Notes under the pieces: generated by a model
The model's database searches: none
What the model was told of the DNA's origin: nothing
The model's input: the letters and a program-made list of their open reading frames with translations, nothing else
NCBI GenBank assembly: GCA_022843265.1
Contig: JALHNZ010000013.1
Span: forward strand, 1-64,000
Direction of reading: 5' to 3'
DNA: 64,000 bases
Source: Gemmatimonadaceae bacterium
Lineage (GTDB): Bacteria; Gemmatimonadota; Gemmatimonadetes; Gemmatimonadales; Gemmatimonadaceae
Shown here: positions 1-8,115 of the stretch, piece after piece
Position numbering within the stretch: the stretch's first letter is position 1
Layout of the letters: each line of letters opens with the position of its first letter
Position numbers and translations under genes: made by a program

Positions 1-2
1 TT

Positions 3-341
3 GTGCTCGGCGCGCTCATCATGCTCGGCGTGGGCAACTACGGCCCCACATTCGTATTGCTCAGCGCACTCGGCATGGATCCGCGCGCCGCGTTCCCGAT
101 CATGATGGGAAGCGGCGCCTTTGCCGCGCTGTTCGGCTGTTTCGCTTTTTTGAAGCGTCGCAGTCAGGTGAACCAGCCGGCGCTTGGACTCACGATCGGT
201 GGTATTCCCGGCGTACTTGTCGCGGCGCTGCTCGTCACGTCGATGCCGATCAACGTGCTGCGATGGTTGGTGATCGCGGTGGTCGTGTACGCGGCGTTTA
301 CGATGTTGCGGCCCGGCGCGTCCGTGAGCGCCTCACCGTAG
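3..341 (+). CDS. TauE/SafE-family permease, C-terminal fragment
   Basis: This is the 3' end of a gene that begins before the window, so the start is not visible. The roughly 112 residues form three or four hydrophobic stretches separated by short basic loops (FLKRRSQ). The arrangement of Gly/Pro-rich helices, with a loop near NQPALGLTIGGIPGVL and a final helix near VLRWLVIAVVVYAAFTML, matches the C-terminal half of the TauE/SafE (DUF81) membrane permeases. That family exports or imports small sulfur-containing or organic anions across the inner membrane. The substrate cannot be told from a fragment. The gene converges on the ABC-F gene with only 6 bp between them. Confidence 0.65.
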   Translation: MLGALIMLGVGNYGPTFVLLSALGMDPRAAFPIMMGSGAFAALFGCFAFLKRRSQVNQPALGLTIGGIPGVLVAALLVTSMPINVLRWLVIAVVVYAAFTMLRPGASVSASP

Positions 342-347
342 CGCCAC

Positions 348-1958
348 TCACTTCCGGCGCGCCTGATCCTCTTCCCACTCCACAAACGGCCCGTCAAAAT
401 CCATCAGACGAGTGCCGTTAAACCACCACACGCGCGTCGCGACTTCACGCAGGAACGCACGGTCGTGGCTGACCAACAGCACCGTGCCTTCGTACTCATC
501 GAGGGCGTCTTCCAGTACTTCGATGTTCTCGACGTCGAGGTGATTGGTCGGCTCGTCAAGCACCAGCAAGTTGGCGCCAGTGAGCGTCATGATGGCGAGC
601 GCCATACGCGCACGTTCACCACCGCTCAACGTATGAATTTCGCGAAACACTTCTTCGCCGCTGAAACCGAATGCGCCGAGGTGGTTCTGCACCTGTCCGC
701 GATTCCAGAGCGGGCGTTGCGCGTGAATGGCGTCGGACATGGACGAGCGGAGCGGAAGATCGGCCAGGTCCTGGCGGAACCACGCCGGCATGATCGACGC
801 GCCCACTTTGGCGGAGCCAAGCGCTGGTGTGCGATCACCAAGGATCGTGGAGATGAATGACGACTTGCCCGCGCCATTTGGGCCAACGAGCGCGACAAAA
901 TCGTTGCGTCGCAGCACCGCCGTGAAGTCGTCAACCAGTACGCGACCCGGCACCTCCACACGCAGATCCTTGATTGCAACCACCTGATCACCACCGCGTT
1001 CCGCGACTTTAAACTCGAGGGACATTGCCGCAGGGTCGCCGGGTGGCGGCGCCAAACGCGGCAATCGCTCAAGACGCTTGCGCTTGCCCTTGGCCTGGAA
1101 CGAGTTCACACCCGCAAGATTTCGCCGAATGTACTCTTCTTCCTTTTTTACATACGCGCGCTGCTTCTCGAGTTCACGTTCGCGCGTAAGGCGACGTTCC
1201 GCGCGCTGCGGTACAAACTGGCTGTAGTTGCCCTTGTACGCCTCGCTCGACTTCGCTTCGACGTGCAGAATGTTTGTACAGACGGCATCGAGAAACGCAC
1301 GGTCGTGTGACACCACGAGCACCGTTTCTTCGGCATCTTTCAACCACTCCTGCAACCACGTGGTGGTGTCGAGATCCAGGTGATTGGTGGGTTCGTCGAG
1401 CAGCAACAAATCCGCCGGCGCGATAAGCTGCGCGGCCAGACCTACACGACCGCGTTCCCCGCCCGAGAGCGTTGAGACAAGCCGGGTTTTTGAATCCTCG
1501 GCATCAAAGCCGAGTCCTTGCAACACTGCGTCTACGCGCGCGTGATACACGTAGCCACCCAGGTCCGCGAAACGCTCCTGATCGTGGCCGAACTTTTCGA
1601 GCATGTCGTCGGTGATTTTGTCGCCCATCTCGCCCAGCGCCATGGCCTGTTCGGCGATGCGTTGCTCGAGCGCGATCACTTCACGCCACGCGGCCGCTCC
1701 CGCTTGCCACACGGTGGTCGCACCCTCAAACGCACGGTGCTGATCGAGCAGCGCGTGCCGAAGCCCCGGCTTGCGTGCGACCGCGCCAACATTGGGCTGT
1801 CGCTCGCCGGTGATTACGCTGAAGATCGACGTTTTACCGGCGCCATTGCGCCCGATAATTCCCCACCGCTCACCCTCTGCGACGGTGAAGGTGATGTTCT
1901 TGAGCAGCTCGGTGGCTCCGAAGGAGATACCGATATTGGAGCAGGAGAGAAGAGTCAC
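348..1958 (-). CDS. ABC-F family ATP-binding protein
   Basis: A soluble tandem ABC ATPase of 536 residues with no membrane segment, the hallmark of the ABC-F family, whose members act on the ribosome in translation control or antibiotic protection. Domain 1 has Walker A GRNGAGKTS (about 36-44), signature LSGGE (164-168) and Walker B LLLLDEPTNHLD (184-195). Domain 2 has Walker A GPNGAGKSS (359-367), LSGGERAR and LLVLDEPTNHLD. Between them lies a charged, helical linker (about 236-310) rich in Arg, Lys and Glu, as expected for the P-site tRNA interaction motif. The length is normal for ABC-F. The subgroup (Uup, EttA or YkpA-like) cannot be fixed by eye. No resistance context is visible. Confidence 0.9.
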   Translation of the reverse strand: MTLLSCSNIGISFGATELLKNITFTVAEGERWGIIGRNGAGKTSIFSVITGERQPNVGAVARKPGLRHALLDQHRAFEGATTVWQAGAAAWREVIALEQRIAEQAMALGEMGDKITDDMLEKFGHDQERFADLGGYVYHARVDAVLQGLGFDAEDSKTRLVSTLSGGERGRVGLAAQLIAPADLLLLDEPTNHLDLDTTTWLQEWLKDAEETVLVVSHDRAFLDAVCTNILHVEAKSSEAYKGNYSQFVPQRAERRLTRERELEKQRAYVKKEEEYIRRNLAGVNSFQAKGKRKRLERLPRLAPPPGDPAAMSLEFKVAERGGDQVVAIKDLRVEVPGRVLVDDFTAVLRRNDFVALVGPNGAGKSSFISTILGDRTPALGSAKVGASIMPAWFRQDLADLPLRSSMSDAIHAQRPLWNRGQVQNHLGAFGFSGEEVFREIHTLSGGERARMALAIMTLTGANLLVLDEPTNHLDVENIEVLEDALDEYEGTVLLVSHDRAFLREVATRVWWFNGTRLMDFDGPFVEWEEDQARRK

Positions 1959-2091
1959 GCGGCAGAGATTGAGTCAGGAAAATGTCGTGTAAGGAAAGGT
2001 AAACGGTCGCGAAAACAGATCCACCAACCCCGCACCTGGCGTACGTGCAGTTCACACGCACTCTGTCAATATTTGCAAGGGGTCAGGATTC

Positions 2092-2817
2092 ATGCTACGA
2101 GGCACACTGAAGCGCACTGTTGTCGGCGCACTGCTCGCGGCTGTCGCCGCCAGTGGCGCAGCCGCCCAGGTCACGATTGGCACACCCGGCGCGGCCGGCA
2201 ACGGGAGCAACTACCCGTTCGGTCATTCTGGTGGCTGGACGAAGTTCCAGCAATTGTATTCGTCGACGTTGTTCACCGCGCCGCTCAACATCGGCTCGGT
2301 AAGCTTCTTCACCAAGCCGAACACCGGCATTCTGCAGCAAGGGACGTTCAACTTTTTCTTCTCGACGACCACAGTCGCGCCGGTGGATGTGAACACGAGC
2401 ACGCCCAGCGCAAATGTGACCGGTCCGCGTCAGGCTTTTGGTACGCTGACCATTGCGGCAAACACGGCGGCACCCTCGGTGCTCACGGTCACGGGCTCGC
2501 CCTTTTTGTATGACCCGATGCAGGGCAACTTGCTGCTCGAAGTCGATTTCACTGCGATCGGCGGCGGCTTCGCGATTCCAGCACGTGCGGCGTTTGATCT
2601 GTACCGCGACGCTCCGGGCGAGTTTCTGGTCTCTACTGCCAGCGATCGTCAGTTCGGCGTGTTGGCGAGCAATGGTATTCGTGGTCAGGGGCTTGTGACG
2701 CGATTTGGCGAAGCGAATGTGGTACCGGAGCCAGAATCCGTGCTCCTCATGGTGAGTGGCTTGGTCGGACTGGCGATGGCTGTTCGCGCACGCCGCCCCT
2801 CCACCAACCACGCCTGA
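2092..2817 (+). CDS. PEP-CTERM sorting-signal secreted protein
   Basis: A 241-residue secreted protein. It has an N-terminal signal peptide (basic start, hydrophobic core, ending near ASGAAAQ) and a C-terminal PEP-CTERM tail: VPEPES, a hydrophobic helix LLMVSGLVGLAMAV, then RARR. In known systems this tail is recognised by an exosortase, which removes it during export to the surface or extracellular matrix. The mature region is rich in Thr, Ser, Gly, Phe and Ala and has no recognised catalytic domain. The ATG at 2092 follows a purine-rich AAGGGG stretch. No exosortase gene is in the window, so it must lie elsewhere. The specific function is unknown. Confidence 0.85.
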   Translation: MLRGTLKRTVVGALLAAVAASGAAAQVTIGTPGAAGNGSNYPFGHSGGWTKFQQLYSSTLFTAPLNIGSVSFFTKPNTGILQQGTFNFFFSTTTVAPVDVNTSTPSANVTGPRQAFGTLTIAANTAAPSVLTVTGSPFLYDPMQGNLLLEVDFTAIGGGFAIPARAAFDLYRDAPGEFLVSTASDRQFGVLASNGIRGQGLVTRFGEANVVPEPESVLLMVSGLVGLAMAVRARRPSTNHA

Positions 2818-2848
2818 GCTCCCCTTCCTGAGCTCTCTTCCTGAGCTC
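2813..2848. repeat. three direct copies of CCTGAGCTC
   Basis: CCTGAGCTC occurs at 2813-2821, 2827-2835 and 2840-2848, overlapping the stop codon of the PEP-CTERM gene. Each copy contains the self-complementary GAGCTC. A small GCCTG-ATA-CAGGC hairpin follows at about 2852-2864. There is no T-run, so this is not a clear terminator. It could be a local duplication or an RNA structure at the 3' end. Confidence 0.6.
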
Positions 2849-2949
2849 GCCCGCCTGATACAGGCGTATCATGCTGGTGACGTGGGACCAACTGAGAAAC
2901 TGAATACCAACGCGGCCGTACGGGCGTCCACACTCTTCACGAGACGCCC

Positions 2950-3504
2950 GTGCACGCCGCAAACTTCTCTCGCATTCGCACCGTATTTGTCGCCGCGCTT
3001 GTACTCGGCTACTGGTCGCTCCTCGCATACCAACACGCCAACGGCGGCGTACCATCACACAGTTTTCTGGCGCGCAGCGACATGCCGGAGATTTCAAACT
3101 GGTGGGGCGTTCTTGTTGTGCCGGTTGTTGCGTGGACACTCACCGGACTGATTCAGCGAAGGCTCACGGCGTTCGGTGCCGATCGTATCGCCGCCGACCG
3201 TACACTGAGGTTCGCCGTGTACGCCTTTGTTGGCGCGCTTCTGTACGCCGCGACCATGGCAACAAGTTTTTCGCTGAATCGGGAAAGCGAACTGATTTCC
3301 TACATGTTTTTTGCGTTGCCACTATTCGCGCTGCTGTTGCCGGTGTTCAAACCAGAGTACGTGCTCGGATTTGTGCTTGGCCTGACCTACACTTTTGGCC
3401 CAGTGCTGCCGCTCGTGATCGCCTCCGGCGTATCGCTGCTTAGCGCTCTGGCCCATCTGCTGGTGCGTCCACTCGCGCGTCGATTGTATCAGCGCGCCCG
3501 CTGA
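2950..3504 (+). CDS. hypothetical membrane protein, about five helices
   Basis: A 184-residue integral membrane protein of no family I recognise. Hydrophobic segments can be seen near residues 10-26 (VFVAALVLGYWSLLAY), 50-68, 86-104, 115-132 and 137-165, followed by a basic tail LARRLYQRAR. The start is GTG at 2950; the nearest internal ATG (MPEIS) would cut off the first helix, so I keep the GTG. It lies between the PEP-CTERM gene and the convergent tamB gene, 28 bp from the latter. Nothing in the context assigns a role. Confidence 0.6.
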   Translation: MHAANFSRIRTVFVAALVLGYWSLLAYQHANGGVPSHSFLARSDMPEISNWWGVLVVPVVAWTLTGLIQRRLTAFGADRIAADRTLRFAVYAFVGALLYAATMATSFSLNRESELISYMFFALPLFALLLPVFKPEYVLGFVLGLTYTFGPVLPLVIASGVSLLSALAHLLVRPLARRLYQRAR

Positions 3505-3531
3505 CGTTCATCCGGAAGCAACACGCAGATC

Positions 3532-6500
3532 CTAAAACCGCCACACCCGCGTCAGAAATAGTCCCAGCGCGTGCGCGCGACGCAGTTCCTGCTGCGTGAG
3601 CGAAGGATCCGGCAAGAAGAACCGCGGCTGAAACGTGGACTCAATGGTGAAGCCCGGACTGCGACGGAAACGGTGTTCAATCCGGAACCCCGGTATGGAA
3701 GTCAGCTGCGCTTGCAGTCCGACAAACGTGCCCGTGTTGATGTACTTGCCGAATTCAAACTGCGTGCCCTTCAGAAAAGTCTCGAACGCGCCAAAGTTTC
3801 CGCTCGCGAGCTCGGTGGGCACGTTCGCTGGCGTAATGTTGAACACGTCGGCACCAAGCGAGCGGGACGCCTGGCCTTCGAGCTCGTTTACCGCCACGCC
3901 GAGTGCAACGCTGGCAAGCTGTCGCGTGGCGAGTGCCGCACTCGTGCCAACCAGCGTGCCGCCTGCCGATCCGCCCGACACGCTCGACCCACCAAACTGC
4001 AGCAGCGAACCGGATTCACTGCCAAACGCGAGGTAGCTGAGCAGATCGCTCTGCGAGATGGGTGGCTGCGCGTCACTCTCCAGCGTAATACGCGGACTCA
4101 GCATCGTGCCACCAATATTCACGCGTACCGCAAGCGCTTGCTGCGAGGCTTGTTTGACTTCGAACTCACCCGTGAGCTGCAGCAATGGATCCAGTTCCTC
4201 GGTGCCGATAAACGTGGCCGTGCCACGCTTGATCTGGAATCGTTTGCTCAGAAACTCGTATTCACCACGGTCGGTATTCACGACACCATCCAGGGCCAGC
4301 GCCTTACGACGCTGATCGATCACGATGCGCAGATTGCCATCGCTGTAGATCTCGACATTCGCTTCTGGCGAGCGCACCCAGGTGTTGCGGTCCACCGACA
4401 GTCGGAGATCCATGCGCAGATTGTCCATGAGCGCCGACGTTTCTGGCACAAGCTCCGTTTGCGCTTCATTGGTGGTATCCACAACGGCAAATACAGCCGG
4501 ATCACTCGCGGTGATAGCGGTGGCCGTGCTGGTTTTCGGAATGTACAGCACACCTTCTCGAATGCGTGCGGTGCCGTTCACCAAAACGCCATTGAACGGA
4601 CCCTTGATTCGAATGTCCGCGTTGGCGTCGACGCGACCCGTTTCGTTGTCAAGCACTCGCGCGTTGACCGCCGTGAGATGCAGGTCAAAGCTCGGCTCGG
4701 CGATTTTCGCAATTCCGATTCCGCCGCGCAGGCCGATCGCGCCACGACTGCGTGCGTTCAAAGAATCGAGCAACACCGTATCGCCCTGCAAACGCAGCGT
4801 ACCGGTGATATCCCGGAACGTCACGCCGAGCGCATTGATCCGCCCGCTGCCCAGTGCGACGTCGAAATCACCCGTTAGCTCGGGTTCCTTTAGCGTGCCG
4901 CGCAGCGACGCTTCGCCTTTGGCGTAACCTTGGATCTGCGAGACGGCGTCGGTGAAGCGCGACGCCAGATCCAGCGGCAGACTGTCCAGCGTCATATTGG
5001 CCGTTACGGGCGCGTCGAGCAACCGCGAGGCGGTGTCGGCCCGCAACGCAAGATTGATCGGAAGCACCCCATCGCCACGTGCAATCTGACGCCCAAAGTA
5101 TGTGGCGTCGGCTCGCGCGGTGAGCTGGAGATCCTTATACGCAAATGTGGTGCGAATGTCGGGCACCGTGTCGCCGGCGTACATGGCATCAGTGAGCGAC
5201 GCATTACCGCTGATTACCGGCGCCTCACCGGTACCAGACACGGACGATTTTACGGAAAGCAGTCCTCGCCCGGGAACGTCGCTCTGCAACAGGCCGAGCA
5301 GATCGCCGAGCTGAAACCGTTCAATCACCACGTCAAGATTGGCGTCTCCTTCCGTCGGCACGCGGCCGTTCACAAACAGTCGACCGTTCGCGCCGCTACG
5401 CAAATCAATCGAATCGATGACGATTCCCGGTTGTCCCCACCGCACTGCTCCCTCTCGCGCCGACGCCCAGAGCGTCGTATCGAAGCGCATGCGGACTCGG
5501 TTGAGCAGCAGCTCACTGCTGTCGGCATAGAGCGCATAGTTGGCGGCCACACTGTATTCGCGGGTGTTGTCCTGAAATACCGCGACCTCCGCAGATCCGC
5601 CGGGAGCCCGATACGTGGCTTTGACGGACACGCTGTCCAGCGCGAACCCTGACGCGCTGACGGTATCGCCGCTGATCTCCCCGCTGGCAATGGCGCTGTC
5701 TGTGAGCGCCCCAAGCCAGGTGTACTTCGCCCGGGCAATACGCACGCTATTTCCAAGCACGACCAACTTCTCAGCGCTGGCGATACCACGCACATCGAAT
5801 CCGCCGAGCCCGCCTTCCACGGTACCGAGCGCTCGGACGGAACCGGAAAGCTCACTGCGACGCACAGACGGGATCGAATCAACGAGAATTGGTCTGCCTG
5901 GCGGCTCAACGCCCGCCGCGCGTGCGACGAGCAGCCGTTGTGCTTCCGCCATGGAGTCAGCGCGTGCACGGGCGACGCGCGCGGCCAGGATAGATGGACG
6001 TGGCAGCACGATTGCCGTGTCTCTCGGCAGATAGCGCGCGAGCCCACGCATGGAATCCACGGCGACATCATAGGTGAGCGATCCGCGCGCCGTCTCTGCC
6101 AGTCCGAACGTTCCGATGGCACTGATGCGCGTGCCCGGCGCGCCAATGAAGAGCGTATCAATCGACGCCATGCCATTGGCAATGCGCACGCGCACGCGCG
6201 CCGAGTCCACCGCCACGGTATCAAGCGTTGACGTTGAGATATTCGCGAAGAGATCCGCTCGCATGGTGGCGGGCTCTACACCGCGTCCCGTGGCGCGAAA
6301 CAATCCACTGAGCGATGTGACGGGTGCGGTTTCAGCCAGCAGGTTCGCATTGAAGAGCACCGTGGAAACTTCCAGATCGTAGCCCAGCAGTTCACTTTCG
6401 AGATCAACCCGCCCGCGTGCAACGATCGTACCGCCGTCCGGTGCGCGAAGCGTTGATGAGATCTCGAGATCTCGCAGGGGGCCGCGTACGTTGATCGGTC

Positions 6501-8115
6501 CGGTCACATCGCCGCGAAGTCCTGCGGCGGGAGCGAACAGGCCCACCGTCGCGAGCGACAACGGCGACGCTTCGAGCGCCGCCTCGATGAATGGCGACGT
6601 ACCAAAGCGCACTCCGCCCGAGCCAGTCACGCGAGACCGCGCGCCCCGATCGCGGTGCGTAAGATCGGCGCCACTGAACGCGAGACGCTTGTCAGTCGCG
6701 CCATCAAGTGTGACGCGGCCCGTGACCGTGCCACGCACCGGCAGCGCTTCTGCCAGGACATTGTTCGCCAGCCCAACCTGCATTGGCGAAAACGTCAATC
6801 GCAGATTCTGAGCCGAGATCACATCACCCGTCGTTCCAAATCGGCCAACCGCCACGACTCGACTGCGGCCCGACAGTTCGTCATCAAACGTGACGTCACC
6901 GTCGACATCAAGCGCCAGCAGGTCTCCGTCGAGACTGGCGCGTCCCGACAACTCGCCCGTCGCTGGCAGATCCCATGCCGGCACGAGCTGCTCAATGAGC
7001 GCCGTCGATACACGAGAGAATGTGACGTTTGTCTGCTCGTACGTTATGCTCGTGTCGCGCAGCATCACGCCGATCTGCCCCTGCGCACGCGCCGATCCGG
7101 ATGTGACATCGAGCCCGCGCACGTCGTAGCGCTGCGTGTCGCCAACCCACTGCAGCGCCAGATCAAATTTCGCCGTGCCGCTGTCCGGCATGGCGGGATA
7201 CACAAATCGCACATCGGCGAGCGCGACTCTCCGCGCAGCGATCTGCAGTGCAAGATCGCCGTTTTCGATGGTGTAACGTCCGCCCAGCGTTGCGTCAGAT
7301 GCAGGCAGCTGCAGCTCAAGATTGGCAAACCACACGGAGTCCGCATTCAGCTCGATCGCGCCGCGCGCCTGCCGGACATCAATGGCGGGCGGGGCGAAGG
7401 CCCGTGCGATCATTCGCAGCGAGTCGGCTTCTACACGCCGGGTGTCGTAATCGGGATGCGCCCAGCGCACCAACGGCAGACGCGCATCGATCCGATCGAA
7501 ACGCTGTACCACCTGCAGTCGCCCGTCAATACGCTGCACCACCACGCGACTGTCGTCACTCTGCGCAAACAACGCTGCGCTGTCACGCTGTGTCGTCGAC
7601 AATGTGCTGTCAGGCGTCCAGGGCATGCGAACGGTTACAGAACCTTGCACCATCTGCACATCATGCAAGACCAGCCACTGGCCCCATTGCAAGTCCTGGC
7701 TTGCTGGAGAGCCTGTGGAATCCACAGGGAAAATGCGCTCGTAGTTCCACTTCCCGTTAACTGCACGCTCAAGCACAATCACTGGGCGATCGAGAAATAC
7801 ATCACGCAACTCAATGCGTTTGGTCCACACGAGTGGAACGAGCGAATAGTCGGTGCGTACTTCCGGGATACTGATGAATGGCGCGCCGCTGCTGTCTGTG
7901 ATCGTCAGGTCACGAATGCGCAGCCCCGTGAGCACATTGCCTTCGAGCTCACCGATGGTCACGGTACCGTTGGCGGTTCCTTGCAACGCGGACACGACGC
8001 GCGCGCGGATTTTCTCGCGGCCCCAGTCACTGCTGGTGAGCACAACCGTAGCGCCAACAACGACAACGAGCGCGCCGGCGAGCACTGCGGCCGAGATCTT
8101 CAGCGCTTTCCGCAT
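3532..8115 (-). CDS. tamB: TamB-family translocation/assembly protein
   Basis: A 1527-residue protein with an N-terminal membrane anchor (about residues 7-30) followed by a very long repetitive beta-rich region, the pattern of TamB/YdbH/AsmA-like proteins. These span the periplasm as a hydrophobic groove and work in lipid transport or outer-membrane assembly. The C-terminal DUF490 domain is clear: it contains a stretch like QPPISQSDLLSYLAFG, and the protein ends in an aromatic residue (TRVWRF). It lies directly downstream of a TamA-like gene. The start ATG overlaps the upstream stop as TGATG, so the two are translationally coupled and should act as one TamAB module. Confidence 0.9.
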   Translation of the reverse strand: MRKALKISAAVLAGALVVVVGATVVLTSSDWGREKIRARVVSALQGTANGTVTIGELEGNVLTGLRIRDLTITDSSGAPFISIPEVRTDYSLVPLVWTKRIELRDVFLDRPVIVLERAVNGKWNYERIFPVDSTGSPASQDLQWGQWLVLHDVQMVQGSVTVRMPWTPDSTLSTTQRDSAALFAQSDDSRVVVQRIDGRLQVVQRFDRIDARLPLVRWAHPDYDTRRVEADSLRMIARAFAPPAIDVRQARGAIELNADSVWFANLELQLPASDATLGGRYTIENGDLALQIAARRVALADVRFVYPAMPDSGTAKFDLALQWVGDTQRYDVRGLDVTSGSARAQGQIGVMLRDTSITYEQTNVTFSRVSTALIEQLVPAWDLPATGELSGRASLDGDLLALDVDGDVTFDDELSGRSRVVAVGRFGTTGDVISAQNLRLTFSPMQVGLANNVLAEALPVRGTVTGRVTLDGATDKRLAFSGADLTHRDRGARSRVTGSGGVRFGTSPFIEAALEASPLSLATVGLFAPAAGLRGDVTGPINVRGPLRDLEISSTLRAPDGGTIVARGRVDLESELLGYDLEVSTVLFNANLLAETAPVTSLSGLFRATGRGVEPATMRADLFANISTSTLDTVAVDSARVRVRIANGMASIDTLFIGAPGTRISAIGTFGLAETARGSLTYDVAVDSMRGLARYLPRDTAIVLPRPSILAARVARARADSMAEAQRLLVARAAGVEPPGRPILVDSIPSVRRSELSGSVRALGTVEGGLGGFDVRGIASAEKLVVLGNSVRIARAKYTWLGALTDSAIASGEISGDTVSASGFALDSVSVKATYRAPGGSAEVAVFQDNTREYSVAANYALYADSSELLLNRVRMRFDTTLWASAREGAVRWGQPGIVIDSIDLRSGANGRLFVNGRVPTEGDANLDVVIERFQLGDLLGLLQSDVPGRGLLSVKSSVSGTGEAPVISGNASLTDAMYAGDTVPDIRTTFAYKDLQLTARADATYFGRQIARGDGVLPINLALRADTASRLLDAPVTANMTLDSLPLDLASRFTDAVSQIQGYAKGEASLRGTLKEPELTGDFDVALGSGRINALGVTFRDITGTLRLQGDTVLLDSLNARSRGAIGLRGGIGIAKIAEPSFDLHLTAVNARVLDNETGRVDANADIRIKGPFNGVLVNGTARIREGVLYIPKTSTATAITASDPAVFAVVDTTNEAQTELVPETSALMDNLRMDLRLSVDRNTWVRSPEANVEIYSDGNLRIVIDQRRKALALDGVVNTDRGEYEFLSKRFQIKRGTATFIGTEELDPLLQLTGEFEVKQASQQALAVRVNIGGTMLSPRITLESDAQPPISQSDLLSYLAFGSESGSLLQFGGSSVSGGSAGGTLVGTSAALATRQLASVALGVAVNELEGQASRSLGADVFNITPANVPTELASGNFGAFETFLKGTQFEFGKYINTGTFVGLQAQLTSIPGFRIEHRFRRSPGFTIESTFQPRFFLPDPSLTQQELRRAHALGLFLTRVWRF

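Noticed and set aside
2050-2090. sigma-54 promoter for the first PEP-CTERM gene
   Set aside because: CTGGCGTACGTGCAG has GG and GC only about 8 bases apart, not N10, so no valid promoter is seen.
1518-2513. 331-residue plus-strand ORF opposite the ABC-F gene
   Set aside because: It is Arg/His-rich, spans the ABC-F gene and PEP-CTERM gene in the wrong frames and has no domain. It is a shadow.
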